Below, one piece after another: positions 62,105-64,000 of a stretch of 64,000 bases of DNA. This DNA comes from Argopecten irradians (Eukaryota > Mollusca > Bivalvia > Pectinida > Pectinidae), in assembly GCF_041381155.1 (NCBI RefSeq), contig NC_091142.1:31299528-31363527 (forward strand). The letters are read 5' to 3'. Below the pieces are notes generated by a model. That model was given only the letters and a program-made list of their open reading frames with translations, was not told where the DNA came from and did not search any database. Position numbers and translations under genes: made by a program. Within the stretch, counting starts at the first letter, position 1. Each line of letters begins with the position of its first letter.

Positions 62105-62835
62105 GATTGTGAGTGGTTGTTTTAAAACCGTGATTGTGAGTAGTTGTTTCAAAACCGTGATTGTGAGTAGTTGTTTCAAAACCATGATTGTGAGTGGTTG
62201 TTTTAAAACCGTGATTGTGAGTAGTTGCTTCAAAACCATGATTGTGAGTAGTTGTTTCAAAACCGTGATTGTGAGTGGTTGTTTTAAAACCGTGATTGTG
62301 AGTAGTTGCTTCAAAACCATGATTGTGAGTAGTTGTTTCAAAACCGTGATTGTGAGTGGTTGTTTTAAAACCGTGATTGTGAGTGGTTGCTTCAAAACCG
62401 TGATTGTGAGTAGTTGTTTCAAAACCATGATTGTGAGTGGTTGTTTTAAAACCGTGATTGTGAGTAGTTGTTTCAAAACTGTGATTGTGAGTAGTTGTTT
62501 TAAAACCGTGATTGTGAGTGGTTGTTTTAAAACCGTGATTGTGAGTGGTTGTTTTAAAACCGTGATTGTGAGTAGTTGTTTTAAAACCGTGATTGTGAGT
62601 AGTTGTTTTAAAACCGTGATTGTGAGTAGTTGTTTTAAAACCGTGATTGTGAGTAGTTGTTTTAAAACCGTGATTGTGAGTAGTTGTTTTAAAACCGTGA
62701 TTGTGAGTAGTTGTTTTAAAACCGTGATTGTGAGTAGTTGTTTTAAAACCGTGATTGTGAGTAGTTGTTTTAAAACCGTGATTGTGAGTGGTTGTTTAAA
62801 AACCGTGATTGTGAGTAGTTGTTTCCAAACCGTTT
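62105..62835. repeat. 27-bp tandem array, about 27 copies
   Basis: Unit 'gtagttgttttaaaaccgtg' plus 'attgtga', with g/a and t/c variants. Lies in the GRK intron upstream of visible exon 1, about 55 nt from its acceptor. Open frames here are due to the 27-bp period. Confidence 0.97.
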
Positions 62836-64000
62836 TGTTGATTTATGAAACAAGTTTTCAAACCTGATAATGTTTGTGCAGGACTTGGTTTCTATTGGTG
62901 ATGGAATGACACTAAAAGATTATATCTGGCGTAAACGCCATTTCAGCGGGAAGATTACAAAGAGTTACGTTCCACCAAAACTGGAGATACCAGTCCCACA
63001 CAAACATTAACCGGTATCACACGGTACATGAATTAGTCCCATTGAAACCTATCCACAAGACGGAATATCTAACATTTGGGAATTAGGTGTCCTTGACGGT
63101 ATAAGGTCATAAGTGTCCTTGACCCTATAAGGTCATATGTTATTACTGATTGAAACACGATGGTAATTCCTATGATACCAAGCTAAACTACTACATGTGG
63201 TGGACCAGTATCTATATTTTCAGTCTATTGTTGTTCAAGTTCTTTTAATTAAAATTTACAATAAATTTGATAATTTTGATATTCTATGCTTCTCCTGCAC
63301 ACAGTTCTTTCTAATTCAAAGCAAACTTCTTCAGAGAACTTGGAAACATATTGTTTTTCTTGTTATAAAGCCACCAGAAATCAGAAATAGCCTGTTTTTC
63401 CCTATATAGCCATCCTAAACTGACTTTCTCACTAATTAAAGCATGCCATCTACCTTTTTTGACTTGCATGCCTTACTTAAAGCCATAAGAATCTGTGTGA
63501 TTTTGTGTCTGACTACATACAGACATATATAGACACATGTGTTGGGATACCATAGCTATATTGATCTCCTCAAACATACCAATCACACACTACTCTAGCA
63601 GCTTCCTTAGCCAGCACACAAATGTCAACATTACTGAGCTTTGTTTGCCCTCTGGAGGAATAGAAATCGTGACTGAAACATTTTTTTAGGGATTTGAAAA
63701 CAGCAATAGATCTGGAGAATCAAGCGATCAAACTTTGAATTGTGATAGTATGCATCATCTGTATTTTTTAAATTTTGTATACAATCCAGTCTTTTTTTTG
63801 TAAAGAGATTAGCTATTGGATGTCCTTTTAATATCTTTTTATACGAGACAAGTGATTGTCACACTTGATGACTTAATGTAAACGCCTCGTAGATGATGTT
63901 CTTAGGAAACACTACCAATGTCAATACAGCTGTTAACTTAAACAACATTTACAGTAAAGACTACCACATTTTACAATATCGTACAGAAAGCAATTTCCTG
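62836..64000. other. unique sequence upstream of GRK visible exon 1
   Basis: Searched on the minus strand for the preceding RH exon (human LLFRDFC...VEFYEE region). Nothing convincing is present, so the 5' exons are outside the window. Confidence 0.45.

Noticed and set aside
62041..62170. Exon 1 acceptor as seed of the 27-bp array ('caaaccgcttaatc' against 'caaaaccgtgattg')
   Set aside because: Similarity is only about 10 nt with mismatches, too weak to add to the exon-edge list.
62105..62835. 252-codon open frame of a nine-residue repeat, and a CRISPR-like look
   Set aside because: Contiguous 27-bp minisatellite without unique spacers, inside an intron.

Overview
This window is animal nuclear DNA: AT-rich, with short exons split by canonical GT-AG introns, decayed transposons and very long intronic tandem arrays. 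Several dispersed repeats resemble families I associate with bivalve molluscs (the element with paired 'aagatggc' and 'gccatctt' segments at 17254-18702, and the 25218-25390 repeat). I infer a bivalve, possibly scallop-like. The species cannot be named from sequence alone.

Two genes are firmly supported, both on the minus strand. HDDC3 (MESH1, the animal SpoT-type (p)ppGpp/NADPH phosphohydrolase) is complete: four coding exons at 5263-9604 join in phase into 178 residues with all metal-binding and catalytic residues present. A GRK2/3-type (beta-adrenergic receptor kinase) gene fills 27238-62052. Sixteen consecutive coding exons join in phase into 618 residues plus the stop, covering most of the RH domain, the whole kinase domain and the PH domain. 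The first roughly 90 residues lie beyond the right edge.

Layout: 1-4850 is non-coding with one dispersed repeat. 4855-9604 is HDDC3, with an antisense LINE relic in intron 2 and a possible alternative or nested exon in intron 3. 9605-12720 is its upstream flank, packed with nested inverted-repeat elements and a hAT-like element. 13853-18702 holds a 57-bp array followed by a composite dispersed repeat. 18703-27237 is AT-rich and nearly free of tandem arrays, perhaps partly the GRK 3' UTR. 27238-62052 is GRK. 62053-64000 is the next upstream intron.

The striking feature is the GRK introns. Ten of the fifteen complete introns contain a tandem array, each with its own unit (20 to 77 bp), together about 21 kb of 35 kb. 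Many arrays do not merely sit in the intron: their unit includes the last or first 15-40 nt of the adjacent exon together with its splice site, so the authentic donor or acceptor is followed or preceded by up to about 35 near-identical decoys. Two such arrays stay open in the kinase frame, one with an exact 36-bp (12-codon) unit next to the alphaC-beta4 loop and one in the activation segment. Smaller two- or three-copy versions of the same event occur at four other GRK exon edges, and a similar array covers the HDDC3 stop codon. This recurrent exon-edge amplification is the best candidate for an undescribed phenomenon here. Assembly error inside long arrays must be excluded first.
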